DNA of 64,000 nt from Gloeopeniophorella convolvens (taxonomy: Eukaryota > Basidiomycota > Agaricomycetes > Russulales). The notes under the pieces were generated by a model, which saw only the letters and a list, made by a program, of their open reading frames with translations, was not told the DNA's origin and did not search any database. The stretch is from positions 1 through 64,000 of the forward strand of contig WTXD01000050.1 of assembly GCA_022496205.1 (NCBI GenBank). The letters run 5' to 3'. The translations under genes and the position numbers were made by a program. Positions 38,875-48,940 of this stretch are shown in pieces. Every line of letters starts with the position of its first letter. Within the stretch, counting starts at the first letter, position 1.

Positions 38875-39214
38875 CGTGAGTCGTGACCATAGGTGTGCCT
38901 TCGGTATACATTGCTAAACAATTTGTCTGCGTATGTCGGTATGCAGCGCGAGAATTCCTTCTCATCAGATCCTTACTTCGTCCTGTGACTCGTGAGGTCA
39001 TTTTGCGCGGCATTCATCAATGGGCGGCTATGTCGCTCTGATCTTATACGCTGAACCTTCCGTGTCAGCTACCAAAAGTTGGAGTTCACCTACGAACTAC
39101 CTCACTGCAGATAGTTCATGTCGTCTCGGATGCTTTAGGCTTGTCCACGACCCCGGGCTAGCATGTATATCTCAACTTGAATGTCATCAAACATTGGCCC
39201 TAGTCCCACTGGTC

Positions 39215-39266
39215 TGGTCACCGGTTACCGGTTACCGGCCACCGGTCCCTGTCCCGGTCACCGGCT
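39215..39266. repeat. ACCGGT-type palindromic short repeat
   Basis: Over about 50 bases the motif (T/C)ACCGG(T/C) recurs roughly five times with overlapping palindromes (tcaccggttaccggttaccgg, then ccaccggtcc and tcaccggc). It is the densest short repeat in the array region. Confidence 0.65.
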
Positions 39267-39866
39267 GACGCGTGTGGCCGTGTTTTCCCACTGAGGGTGG
39301 TTTGGTTTTACCAACTGCCACATCGTTGCAATTTACGTGCTTCCCACTATGATACCGACATGTTGCATTAGGGAAACTAGGTGTCAGGTCTGTCCAAGCT
39401 CGTTCAGATGGCTAAGCCTACTCGTGTTGATCACTGTCAAGTTCTTCGCAAGGCAGCTGTTTTCCTTTCGCTGGAGGTGCAAGTAGCGTACACTGAGCAG
39501 TTGATGCAGAAGCAAGCGTGCTGTCCCGTTTTTTGTAGACTCCTTGGGTGCCTCGAGGTTTCTGCGAAGACCTCCGTTGTGGCGACAAGGATTCTGGCAT
39601 CATGCGTGCATCTAAGACGGCGCTAAGTACTACGTACGCAAATTTCTCAACAGATTTATTCTGCGCAAGTAGTGCGGTCCCCACTGACATCGTGTTGACA
39701 GCTCTTGATCAACCCCTATGCCGAGAACCGCGGGAGGTCGTACTGGAACAACGGGACTTGATCACAAGTGCAGCCACGGCTCGCCGTATACTCGCGGCCA
39801 ACAGTCTTCCTATACGGTATTTTTCTTTCGCCAAGCACGGAGCTGAAGCTCTTGGCGTTATCGCGA

Positions 39867-39872
39867 TATAAG
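39867..39872 (+). promoter_or_regulatory. TATA box of array copy 2
   Basis: TATAAG 49 nt upstream of the ATG at 39921. Confidence 0.55.
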
Positions 39873-39920
39873 TACAAGCACCCCCATCACCAATGTATCA
39901 ACAGACAACCTTGCTAGAAA

Positions 39921-40417
39921 ATGCGTTTACTTCCTGTAGCGCTGGTCCTACTCCGCAGTTCTTTCGGTGCCCGTGCACAACCCGCCAATCAAGGTGATAT
40001 CCTCGCCTGCTCATCGGCCGAGACGGGGGCGGATGCTGCTTCGACGCTCGAGGAAAATGGGCTCCCGCCTCCGAACGACCCAAGTCTCCTTGTCGGATTT
40101 TTCTGCGAGCCATTATTCGGGGGCATATCCTGTAACCAACCCTTCCCTCCGTGGTTACCTGGGTGAGCTCTTATTCAAAGAACGTTTTTGGTAGTACTAA
40201 GTGGTCGACTTAGTCTTGGGTGGTAAGGTCGGATATTGCTCCAATGATTCGGCCTAATGTTGAAGCTATCAGTTCGGCCGCACATTGCCTCTGCTGCGGC
40301 GAAGAAGAGGAAATAGGTAACATTCTTCCGGAGGTAATGTTCGTGGGGCTGACACAATCGACAGAGGAATTCATTGGCTTTGTCGGGGTTGACTGTTACT
40401 CCGTTCTCAATACCTAG
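39921..40417 (+). CDS. Hydrophobin-like small secreted protein, array copy 2
   Basis: Exons 39921-40162, 40273-40316 and 40365-40417 (242, 44 and 53 nt; phases 2 and 1) encode 112 residues. Signal peptide MRLLPVALVLLRSSFGARAQ. Mature start PANQGDILACSSAETGADAA, then GLPPPNDPSLLVGFFCEPLF, ISCNQPFPPW; exon 2 AHCLCCGEEEEI; exon 3 EEFIGFVGVDCYSVLNT. At the first splice junction this copy makes Gly where copies 3 to 5 make Cys, so it has one cysteine fewer (seven in the mature protein). Same subgroup as copies 3, 4 and 5 (PPPxDP motif). Confidence 0.72.
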
Positions 40418-41028
40418 TTCAACTGCCTCTAATGGACAGAACGGAGCAGTAGGTAGCGGGTCCTCGTTGATTACGACAAGGACCCCAACTTCATGACTTG
40501 TATGTTGCACTAGTATCCTTTCTTTCCGAAGCGTGGATTCTCTACAATGAGCTCGCGGCACACTGAAACCCGACGCAATATTTTGGTACATTGATAGACC
40601 GTGACACCACGAGACGGTTGGGCGAGGTTGGTAAGATGGTCATGATAATCCATTGTGTAGAATCTGGTTCGGGTTACGTCGATTCGTAACCACTGGCCTA
40701 CGAGAATCTGAGGCGGACTCTGTCAACATTAAGACCCACGTTGGCTCCTAACGTAGACATGCGTCGTGGAACCATGATGCCGATGCTCACGAGCGCAACA
40801 AAGGAACACTTAGGCCAGGAGTAGCCCATTTATTCCCGGGTGTAAGTACTGGATCCACTCGAGATACAATTCCAGGCCTTGAAATAATAAGAGGTCTAGA
40901 TCGTATTCCTCACGTCGCAATGCCATCAACATTCACTTAAGGCCCCTGAGGGATAAAGGTGAGCCGAGGATATCGTATATAAAAGTGTTACAAGCTGGGT
41001 CTTACAATACAAACAGCCCTCTTCAAGC
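40418..41028. other. Intergenic within the array
   Basis: No gene recognised. Ends with the promoter of array copy 3. Confidence 0.5.
40978..40984 (+). promoter_or_regulatory. TATA box of array copy 3
   Basis: TATAAAA 45 nt upstream of the ATG at 41029; the clearest TATA box of the family. Confidence 0.65.
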
Positions 41029-41487
41029 ATGCTTGGCGTACTCCTCGCTTCCTTGATCCTTGCACTTTGTGTATGCGCACAGCCAGCCGATCAGGGCTTG
41101 ATTCTCTTCTGCTTCCAAGTCGAAAATGGGACTGCCGCTACGCCAATGCTTGAAGCCAACGGGCTCCCGCCACCCAACGATCCGAGTCTCCTCGTTGGAT
41201 TTGAATGCGAGCGATTCGCCGGGGGCATACCTTGCGACCAACCCTTCCCACCTTCGATCGTTTCAGAAGGATGGTACGGCGATTTAACAGAACCTTCCGA
41301 GTCCGGAGTCCAACTTAACTTTGGTGGTTCGCAGCTTTCCTTTCAATGCTCGCTGCCTGTGCTGCGGCGAAGAGGAGTTAGCAGGTAAGCAACGCGGTTC
41401 CGAATTGAAGGACTCAAGTCGACCGTCTGCGCAGAGGAGCTCGAGGGTTTTGTGGGCGTCGATTGCGTTGCCGTTCTGGGCTCTTGA
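41029..41487 (+). CDS. Hydrophobin-like small secreted protein, array copy 3
   Basis: Exons 41029-41273, 41335-41384 and 41435-41487 (245, 50 and 53 nt; phases 2 and 1) encode 115 residues. Signal peptide MLGVLLASLILALCVCAQ. Mature part: PADQGLILFCFQVENGTAAT, GLPPPNDPSLLVGFECERFA, IPCDQPFPPS; the junction codon is TG|C, a Cys; exon 2 NARCLCCGEEELA; exon 3 EELEGFVGVDCVAVLGS. Eight mature cysteines result. All three exons join in frame with consensus splice sites, so the gene looks functional. Confidence 0.74.
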
Positions 41488-42201
41488 AATGATGTATAGG
41501 AATGCTGAGGTTGATCAGAAACGCGAGGGGCGCCGAATGTACACCGGTATGGATTGGGGAGTACTAGGATTCAGGATCTTGGGGTGAAATGGATAAATTC
41601 TGCTCACATTGACTCTGCGAAAACGTGCGTCGGACATCCGAGTGGTCGTCAGTGCGAGAGCGTGTCCAGGCGGTTGACTTCTATGCCTAGTGCCTTAGCG
41701 ATTCATCCAGATGGCAGGTTTGCCGCGTGGACGTGTGCAGCACCTGCTATTTAGGTGCCGTGCCGAAGCACGTCTGACATCAATAGGGGAATCTATGGAG
41801 GTTGGTAGGCCATCAGGAAGCCGGGCCTGATATGTGTACCTCTATTCAATCCCTATCAGGAAACTTCAACTCCATCTACTACACCAGTGCATGTTAGTCG
41901 CATACCTATTAAACAGAATAGGACCGTATTAATACCATTCACGAGGTGCGCCCTTGAGTTTGATGATTCGGTAACTTGGCGAGGCCGAACTCGAATGTCA
42001 GTGGACACAAGTCGGATGGACCGCTTGAGCGAAATGAGACAAACATCAGAAGGATACGACATCTCTCTTCTTACCCCATCTTACGACGTGGTGAGACCCA
42101 CGAGAACTAAGATGGCTTGTGACGGCTGCGACGAAGAAGCTCAGACCTGTGACTCGGACTGGGTCCCGCAAGGGTAGTATCACATAAGCCCGTCCGCATT
42201 T
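41488..42201. other. Intergenic within the array
   Basis: No gene recognised. Unlike the other array promoters, no TATA box is found 40-60 nt before the next copy. Confidence 0.5.
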
Positions 42202-42655
42202 ATGCCCTTGCTTTTCTCCACAACCAGCACATCTGCTCAGCCGGCTAATCGGGGAGACGTCCATACCTGCATGTCAGTGGAGAGTGGTACAGGCGCCACG
42301 CCTACTCTCGAGGAGAATGGATTGCCCCCGCCGAATGACCCGGACCTGTTGGTCGGATTTTTCTGTGAACCAGCTGGCGTGGGTTCCCCATGTGACCAAC
42401 CTTTTCCACCATTCTTCACGTCATGGTAGGTTGGTCGCCTCGACCAGCTGAGCGTTGGTGCGCCCCTGAGCAAATGTGGTGTTCCTTAGCGTCCTGTCGA
42501 ATGCACACTGCCCGTGTTGTGGCGAAGAAGTGATAGGTGAGCAATAATCATTAGAAGCATTGAAGCAGCGCTTGCACCGACTATGCGCCTCCGAGTCGGA
42601 GGAATTCGTTGGTTTCGTTGGTGTGGATCAGCGTGTCGACGTCCTCGCCTCTTGA
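42202..42655 (+). pseudogene. Hydrophobin-like array copy 4, probably degenerate
   Basis: The exon 1 relic at 42202-42425 reads MPLLFSTTSTSAQPANRGDV, with an eroded signal peptide lacking a hydrophobic core, then GLPPPNDPDLLVGFFCEPAG and SPCDQPFPPFF. Exon 2 (42490-42536) gives NAHCPCCGEEVI with the expected Cys at the junction. The exon 3 relic reads ESEEFVGFVGVD followed by QRVDVLAS: the final conserved Cys is gone, and no AG acceptor gives the needed phase-1 join. No TATA box lies at the usual distance. Three independent defects argue for a decaying copy. A variant protein through unusual splicing cannot be excluded. Confidence 0.65.
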
Positions 42656-44028
42656 AGTGAAAACATTGTACAAGTTTTCCGCGCGTATCACCGGAAGCGG
42701 CCTACAGAGAACGATGTGCATATGATGGCTGGCAAGTAACGCCGGCCGGAACCAGGGCGACCACAGAACTCGCATGCTTGACGGGATCCTTAGTGGATGC
42801 GGCCTACTAGACAAAAAGGGAGAGTGGCTTCCTGTTCTCGGAGTATGTGCAGGGATCACTGCGTACCGCGTACTCTGTCTAGACGCTGGGCTCTCGTGTC
42901 AGAATGGGCTTTCCTTGCAGGGACCGTGGGGCGCATCACGAGGGCCGTATGATGTTCCCAAATGGGGAACAGACACGCTTGAAAGTGAGCCAGCCCGCTA
43001 ACACGTGTTGACAATAGCATGACACCAGTGCGGCGGTTGAGAGGTTGAGAAGCTAATGAACGTCTTCTGATCTGCGTGGTAGAAGTCAGACCTTGCAAGC
43101 CCGCCAGGTCTAGCCTGCACCAAATTGGTTTACTATTCTACCGACCGTGAAACAGAGCCGCGGCAGGCATTGGTTTGGGAAGAGGAGTTGGTTTCAAAGC
43201 TTCGGTATGTCAGAGTCCCAGAATCAGAGTTGTCTAGCGCCCGAGCATAATGGCAGCTCGATCGTACCAAAACTGGCGATGCGAGAGTCCTTTGGGAGCG
43301 TGAGGCGGACTCTGAGGCCGAAATACACAGTCGCCGGGACCTGACAGCGTCAGTAAGCAGGGACAGGCGGTTCTTGCCACTGGCTCTCCCCGACGGTTTT
43401 GTTCCTTGACGTACAGGTACGTAGTAGTGAGGACATTCTGTGGGAGCTCTTCCATCTGCTACTGGGCACAACTGTAGTGGGGCGGGCCAAACACCTCTTG
43501 TTGAAGTTGAATTAAAGTTTATTATGTAGATACTAAGGGTCAGTGTTTACGAAACGTGGAGAAAGGCGGATGTGTCCGTACTATGGACTTTCGAGAGCAC
43601 CAGATGTCTGAATGCTCCTGCGGGCGAATTCGGGTCATCGGGATGAAGAATCGAGCGATTAGAATGCTTTGATCGCAATATCACCTGGTGTTGTTTCGTA
43701 TAACCTTCGAAGCGGCTGCGAGCGGCACAGTGTACCTCAACAGCCGGAATGAGATGCCACGGCACGCCCTGCGTATCAGAGGATGAGAATGTGGTACGAG
43801 CTTAGACAGTAGGCAGCGCACGTAACTCGGCCGAGACGACAATGCCGAGGCCATATTCTCGCGGCACAGACCAATATCTGAGACTTATGGTACCTGTACC
43901 TTGCCTCTGTAGCTGCCGCAGAGTCTTGGCAACGTCGTAACGCAGTATTATTGACCCGTGGCTACAGGATAAAAACTGAACGGTTTCTGTACACCGGTGT
44001 CATCCAGCACTGCATCAACAGACTCACG
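42656..44028. other. Intergenic within the array
   Basis: 1.4 kb without a recognisable gene or family relic. A GATAAAAA string at 43968-43975 precedes array copy 5. Confidence 0.45.
43968..43975 (+). promoter_or_regulatory. TATA-like element of array copy 5
   Basis: GATAAAAA, 54 nt upstream of the ATG at 44029 and 66 nt upstream of the in-frame ATG at 44041. Confidence 0.5.
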
Positions 44029-44470
44029 ATGGTTAGCACGATGCAAGCACTCCTTGTTACGCTTTGGCTTGTATTCTATGCTCTTGCGCAGCCCGCGAAT
44101 CAGGGTGACATCCTTGCATGTTCGTCCGTCGAAACTGGAACGGCCGCGACTGCCACCCTTGTGGTGAACGGCCTGCCACCCCCGAAAGATCCAACCCTCC
44201 TTGTGGGATTCTTCTGCGAGCCGCTGTCTGGCATATCGTGCAGCGAACCTTTCCCACCGTGGCTCACGTCATGGTGAGTGTAAACAGGACAACGTGGTAC
44301 TGGTGCTGACCTGCACAGCATATCAAACTCCCAGTGCCTTTGTTGTGGAAAGGAAGAACTTATTGGTGAGCCGGCTTGTCTCCGAAAAGCAAGTCTCACT
44401 GACTGATGCGTAACCTCAAGAGTCTTTTATTGGATTCGTTGGAGTGGACTGCGTCAGGGTCTTAGACTGA
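44029..44470 (+). CDS. Hydrophobin-like small secreted protein, array copy 5
   Basis: Exons 44029-44273, 44319-44365 and 44421-44470 (245, 47 and 50 nt; phases 2 and 1) encode 113 residues. Signal peptide MVSTMQALLVTLWLVFYALA; the second Met (44041) is an equally good start. Mature part: PANQGDILACSSVETGTAAT, GLPPPKDPTLLVGFFCEPLS, ISCSEPFPPWLTS; junction Cys; exon 2 ISNSQCLCCGKEELI; exon 3 ESFIGFVGVDCVRVLD. Eight mature cysteines. It is closest to copy 2 in exon 1. Family and inferred surface role as for the other copies. Confidence 0.74.
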
Positions 44471-45018
44471 AATATTTTGTGTACAAGTCGCACCTTGAGG
44501 CATCAATATAGATAATGTTGACGGGCAAAAGTAGGCGTGTGAAGAAGTGCTATGACGCAATAAATCAGTGCAATCGGGCACGACGAATCCCGTCGATTCA
44601 AGTGCACGAGAGGGGGTGAAGCAATGGAAGACTTGCCCTACTCCATCAATGAGATCATGAGACCTTGAGGCCGAACGAATAGTGCCCCATGGAGAACCCG
44701 AGCGTGGAGCACGCCCGAAACCGGAGAGAAGAAGCTGAGCTGGAAAACGCACTTTTCGATGTCAGCAATTGCAAAGGTTGACCTTCAAGCGAAACGCTCA
44801 AGGCGACGGGACGCTAGACGGTTCATGCGTGAAGGGCAAAAGACACGAAGGTAAGGGTAGATCGATTTAAGTAAAGTACATTGTCCATGCTAAGATATGA
44901 CAGTGTCCCGAGCAGCGTCCGCAACAGTCCAGGAGATCAGAGCCGTTACCGTGATTCCAGGTACAAGTTCGTGGCGCCAACGCACGAGTCCAGCACTCGC
45001 GCGGACGCATAATTCACA
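44471..45018. other. Intergenic between array and secreted-protein pair
   Basis: Convergent 3' flanks of array copy 5 and the minus-strand secreted protein. No gene seen. Confidence 0.5.
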
Positions 45019-45566
45019 CTACGCTCCAGGAACCTTGAGGGTGACATTCTTGATCTCGAACATCGGGTAAGGACCAGCCTGAAACATAGAGCAGATGGTC
45101 AGCCCATCGCAATAGTCTATGGTGTTGGGAAGATATACTTACTCCAACAAGGGAGAGGTGGGTGACAGTCAGTTGAGCAGTGCCTGACGCCAACCCGCTC
45201 GGGACGGTCACAGTAAAGTTCTGTTGTGGTACATCCTGCGGCGTCCGCTCCGTGGGATACTGCGGGTCGAATCCGCCAGTATAAAGTACGCTTCCCAACC
45301 GGTCTGAGGGCGAGTCGCAGGGGCCGTTCCCGCAAGAGACAATCGAGATTGCAATGGCGACCTCTTGCGAGCCCGTCAGGGAGTTCTACAATCACGTCAG
45401 AGGTGGAAGATCCAGAAAAAAAAGGTCGTACCGGACGGTTAACCTGAACGACAAGATTGCTTCCGGGTGTGACGGCGCTCAGGTCTGTAGGGGATCCGAT
45501 GGCAATGTTCTGCGCGTATGCGCCGGAAAGGGCAGAGGCAAGGAGAGTAAACGGCGTGAATTTCAT
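45019..45566 (-). CDS. Small secreted beta-sandwich-like protein, paralog 1
   Basis: Three exons on the minus strand. Signal peptide MKFTPFTLLASALSGAYAQ, then NIAIGSPTDLSAVTPGSNLV and VQVNRP; after an intron NSLTGSQEVAIAISIVSCGN, GPCDSPSDRLGSVLYTGGFD and VPQQNFTVTVPSGLASGTAQ, then LTVTHLSLVG; the last exon is AGPYPMFEIKNVTLKVPGA. The alternation of short strands, one Cys pair and N-glycosylation sequons (NFT, NVT) suggest a small extracellular Ig-like or Kre9-like domain. This type recurs in Agaricomycete secretomes without known function. A paralog lies 1.1 kb away with the same introns. Confidence 0.75.
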
Positions 45567-46132
45567 GATCAAAAAAGTTACAGGCGCTGGGGAGCGGGAA
45601 GAAAGGCTCGGGATATAATGTTACACAGGCTGCGACAAGTCACTTTAAGTACTAGAGAGGGCCCCACAAGTGCGATCACGCGCGTGTTCGCGAGGTAGAA
45701 GTGAAGAGCACGAGTGGTGGTGCCCCATCCCCTAGAAGCACCTGTGCATACGAAGGCGGGGCGTATAGGTGCCACCAGAAAGAGCGAGCTATTTCACCGA
45801 AGCGCGGTGAAGAAAGAGCTGCGCAGGAGGGAAGCATGGTAGAAGCAAGGTGTCGACGGCGCCGCCACTGCAGGGTCGTCCGAGGTCGAGAGTGGCCTGC
45901 CGTCGACCAAGCAATCGAGCCACATAATGTTCCAGACAAGAATCGGCACGCAGGAAGCAAGGACGACCACATGCCTGCAAGTGATCCGTGGTGGAGTTGA
46001 TGGTTGGGTCGATGAACGATGCAAGGTGGGAGCGCCGGACACGCCGGTTCCGAACAGGTTACGTTAGAATCGGAACCTCGGTCCGCACAGCGGAGGAAAT
46101 TTGCAAAAGCGAGCAAAAAGGTCAAAAAAGCT
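45567..46132. other. Intergenic, promoter of paralog 1 and tRNA 3' flank
   Basis: ATTATAT on the minus strand at 45613-45619, 47-53 nt upstream of the ATG at 45566, is the likely TATA box. Open frames opposite each other in 45676-46302 have no family resemblance. A T-run on the minus strand just below the tRNA (complement of 46126-46131) is its likely terminator. Confidence 0.5.
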
Positions 46133-46211
46133 TTCGGATACGGGGAATCGAACCCCGAGCTGCCGCGTAACTCGTGAGAGGCGGCAATGTTAGCCGTTAC
46201 ACCATATCCGA
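46133..46211 (-). tRNA. tRNA-Glu(CUC) with a 7-nt intron
   Basis: On the minus strand a perfect 7-bp acceptor stem pairs TCGGATA with TATCCGA. The D-arm has GGTGTAACGGCTAACA; the anticodon stem is GCCGC/GCGGC; the T-arm is CGGGG-TTCGATT-CCCCG. The loop reads CTCTCA followed by seven extra bases before the closing C, placing anticodon CTC at 34-36 and a 7-nt intron at the canonical position after base 37. Mature length is 72 nt, plus discriminator A, consistent with Glu. A run of six T follows within a few bases, a pol III terminator. Confidence 0.9.
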
Positions 46212-46662
46212 TTGTTCTTTTATAGACCGCTTGACAATATGGCCCGATCGCTACGGACTCTGATTCGGCACCTTTTCCTATCTCCGTGTCTTCATCACTC
46301 AATCGCTCATGCTCATGAAAGCGGATTCTCTACACTGTTAAAGAGTCTCCCGTAAACAGGGAAAGACAGAGCATCTCCTCCGAGACTCTGTGCGTGATTC
46401 GATTCGTCGAGTAGAGTGATCTGAGCCTTGCTAGTCTTCAGAGTCGCGCACATCAACGGAGACCACTGTCGTAGACATTGCATTATATCAGTCCTAACTA
46501 CTAGGGTTAATTCGAATAGAAACGCTCCGAACGTTGTCCATGATCGAGTCCATATACGCGTAGGTAGAGTATACTGTTCGACAATACTAGAAAGTTCCTG
46601 AAGTCCGCACGGTTTACGACTAGGGTGTAAAGGCCAAACAAAAGAAGTCCACATTTCACGAT
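46212..46662. other. Intergenic, tRNA 5' flank
   Basis: No gene seen between the tRNA and the stop codon of paralog 2. Confidence 0.5.
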
Positions 46663-47212
46663 TTACTGGACCTTGAGGGTCACATTCCTGATCTCAATCA
46701 AGGGGAAAGGACCAGCCTGCGCCACACAATGTCGTCAGCGCTGTGCAAACCCAAATGTAAAATTAGCGCGTGGTGCTTACCCCAACGAGCGAAAGGTGCG
46801 TCACGCTGAGCTGCGCGGTGCCGCCGGAAGAGAAAGAGCTCGGCACCGTGACAGTGAAGTTCTGCTGCGGCTCGTCCTGGGGCGAGGGTGCAGTCGGGTA
46901 CTGTGGGTTGTAGCCACCAGCGTACAGCGTGCTCCCGAGACGGTCGGAAGGCGCGGGGCATGGCACGCTGGGGCACTCGAGCAGCGAGATGACAATTGCA
47001 ACCTCCTGCGAACCCGTGAGGGAGTTCTGCATACGGCGTCAGCATAAGCGTCGCATTCAAGAGAGGGATATACGCACAGGCCGGTTGACCTGCACCGTCA
47101 ATGCGCTGCCAGGGGTAATTGTAGCTCCGTCAGCGGGATAGCCAATGTTAATGCTTTGAGCGAGGGCGCCAGCAGCGAGCGAAGCAAGAACGAAGAAAGA
47201 AGTGAACTTCAT
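46663..47212 (-). CDS. Small secreted beta-sandwich-like protein, paralog 2
   Basis: Signal peptide MKFTSFFVLASLAAGALAQ, then SINIGYPADGATITPGSALT and VQVNRP; next exon NSLTGSQEVAIVISLLECPS, VPCPAPSDRLGSTLYAGGYN, PQQNFTVTVPSSFSSGGTAQ and LSVTHLSLVG; last exon AGPFPLIEIRNVTLKVQ. It aligns with paralog 1 over its whole length, including both intron positions and the GPC/VPC cysteine pair. A TATAAAG-like box lies at 47297-47304 (minus), about 86 nt upstream. The pair is therefore a local duplication, with the tRNA gene now between the two copies. Confidence 0.76.
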
Positions 47213-48940
47213 TGCGAATTAGAAGTAGTTGGAGGGGAGGCTTGATAGAATGAAGGGTGAGATGAGGATGGGAGATGTAGGCAACCCGACAGGGCTCTTT
47301 ATACGCACTCGCCTGAGCGTCGCCAGATCCAGCTACGGGTAGCGAAAGGGAGTAAGTAACGCCAGCCTCCGCTCTCCGGCAGCGCCTCGAGCGTGCCGCA
47401 GATTGAATCAACTCGCGCGGCAAACGCACTCCGTAAGTAGTCGATGTTCCGGAGCACTGCATTACATAGAAGAGAATTGATGTTAACGCGAGACGAACTC
47501 AGAAGGAATGCGGTTGACCAACTTCGATGCAGCGGAACGGCCGCCATCGAACCCCGATCCCCGACGCCAGTGTGTCAAGCGACACCAAGCGGCGACCCCC
47601 CGTCAGGCCTCCAGGTAGCGACTCGGGAGATAGATGCAACGGTTTTCTGCTGACAGTTGTAGCCTCGCCCTGGCCAAATGGCCCATTGCGTGCTTGGAGG
47701 TCATGAGGCTCGCGTCGTGTTCCCGCTAAGGTGAGGCCGTAGGGCGCTTCCGGCAAGGCTCTGCAACCCTGGTGGTGGATGCACCGGCCTGCACCGGCGG
47801 AGGCAAACGATTGAGCTCCACCTTCGGGCCGCTTACTCCCCGTCGCCCAATTCCGCGGCGTGAGCCGAGCTTCATCGTCGTTCGCCGACGATCGCCGTAA
47901 GCCCCACCACGTTGGCCCCGCCAATGTTGCCTGGGACGTTCACGTCAATTCGAGCACCCTCGAGGCCACGGCCCGTACAGCCTCAACTTTGGTGCCGTAC
48001 TAGAACGACATTCTTCTAGCAGCGCCTCCATGATGTCCAGCTCTCCACATGGTACATGGCGCATTCCCCGCGCCCCCGGCAACATCAGCCTACTAAGCAG
48101 CAGTAGTGGACGCTCAAAACGGCGGTGCTGACAGCATTTTTGAGCGCTGTGCTGATCAATAGCCGCCGGTCATGAATACGAAGCCAAATTTACTCGTGCC
48201 GTAACATGTACCCGCCATTGAGGCCATTCATCCTCGACTCTCATTTTCAATCGTTGTCACAGCTCGTCGACTTCCATCAATCAGAGATACTACGTACGGG
48301 CACTCTTGACCGTGGAGAAGCTGGAACCACGCAGCGTGCACGCGGTGCCAGTGCTAAGTATACTTGCATATTACAGGATAGCGCCCTGATGCCGATGAGG
48401 AGCGGCGCTTTCCTGGCAGGCTGCGCACCCGCGCACCGCCTCGCCCGCAATGGCCCTGTTATGGGGCATCTAGACTAAAAGCAGGTTACTCTGAACCTAT
48501 GTGCGCTCAGTCATAAGGTGAATTGACGTCATGTGGCTTGAACTGTCTGGATTCGCCTCAGGTCGGCCGGCGCGGGCAAAGGTCGGCGCAGAAGGACAAC
48601 TTCCAGCGTTCACAATGAAACAGTCCGGTGTGAAGGAGACTTTGCCCACGACCTTGACCAGCGGACAGCACTAACGCCTTCAAGCGCGTCGGGACCCGCC
48701 CCCTAGTCCACCGGTGAAAACATGTATGATCTCCGAGAACACTCGGGAGACCGCATGACCATGGTGCCCACTGCCAATGCCGGATTCGTCGTGATATGAG
48801 GCAATGCAACTTCGTGCTGAGCACACAACAGTGAGAGGTGTGCAAAGTAAGTCAGGTGAAACGAATGCACGTTAAGAGAATATACTAGTGAACATCAACA
48901 CAGCCCCAACAGGTCCGGAGTGACAAGAGCAACGACACGC
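47213..48940. other. Intergenic, 1.7 kb without a recognisable gene
   Basis: Starts with the promoter of paralog 2 (minus). Open frames (for example 141 codons on the minus strand at 47499-47924) show no family motif. It may include decayed 3' flank of the WD40 pseudogene. Confidence 0.45.

Larger units (their letters stand above)
38875..39920. other. Intergenic within the array
   Basis: Contains the ACCGGT-rich repeat at 39215-39266. An open frame of 107 codons at 39548-39871 has no resemblance to the neighbouring family and no splice support. The promoter of array copy 2 is at its end. Confidence 0.45.

Noticed and set aside
38875..39870. Search for a further hydrophobin-like copy in the 1-kb spacer
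   Set aside because: No C-x-C-C exon, no PPPxDP motif and no signal peptide could be found on either strand.
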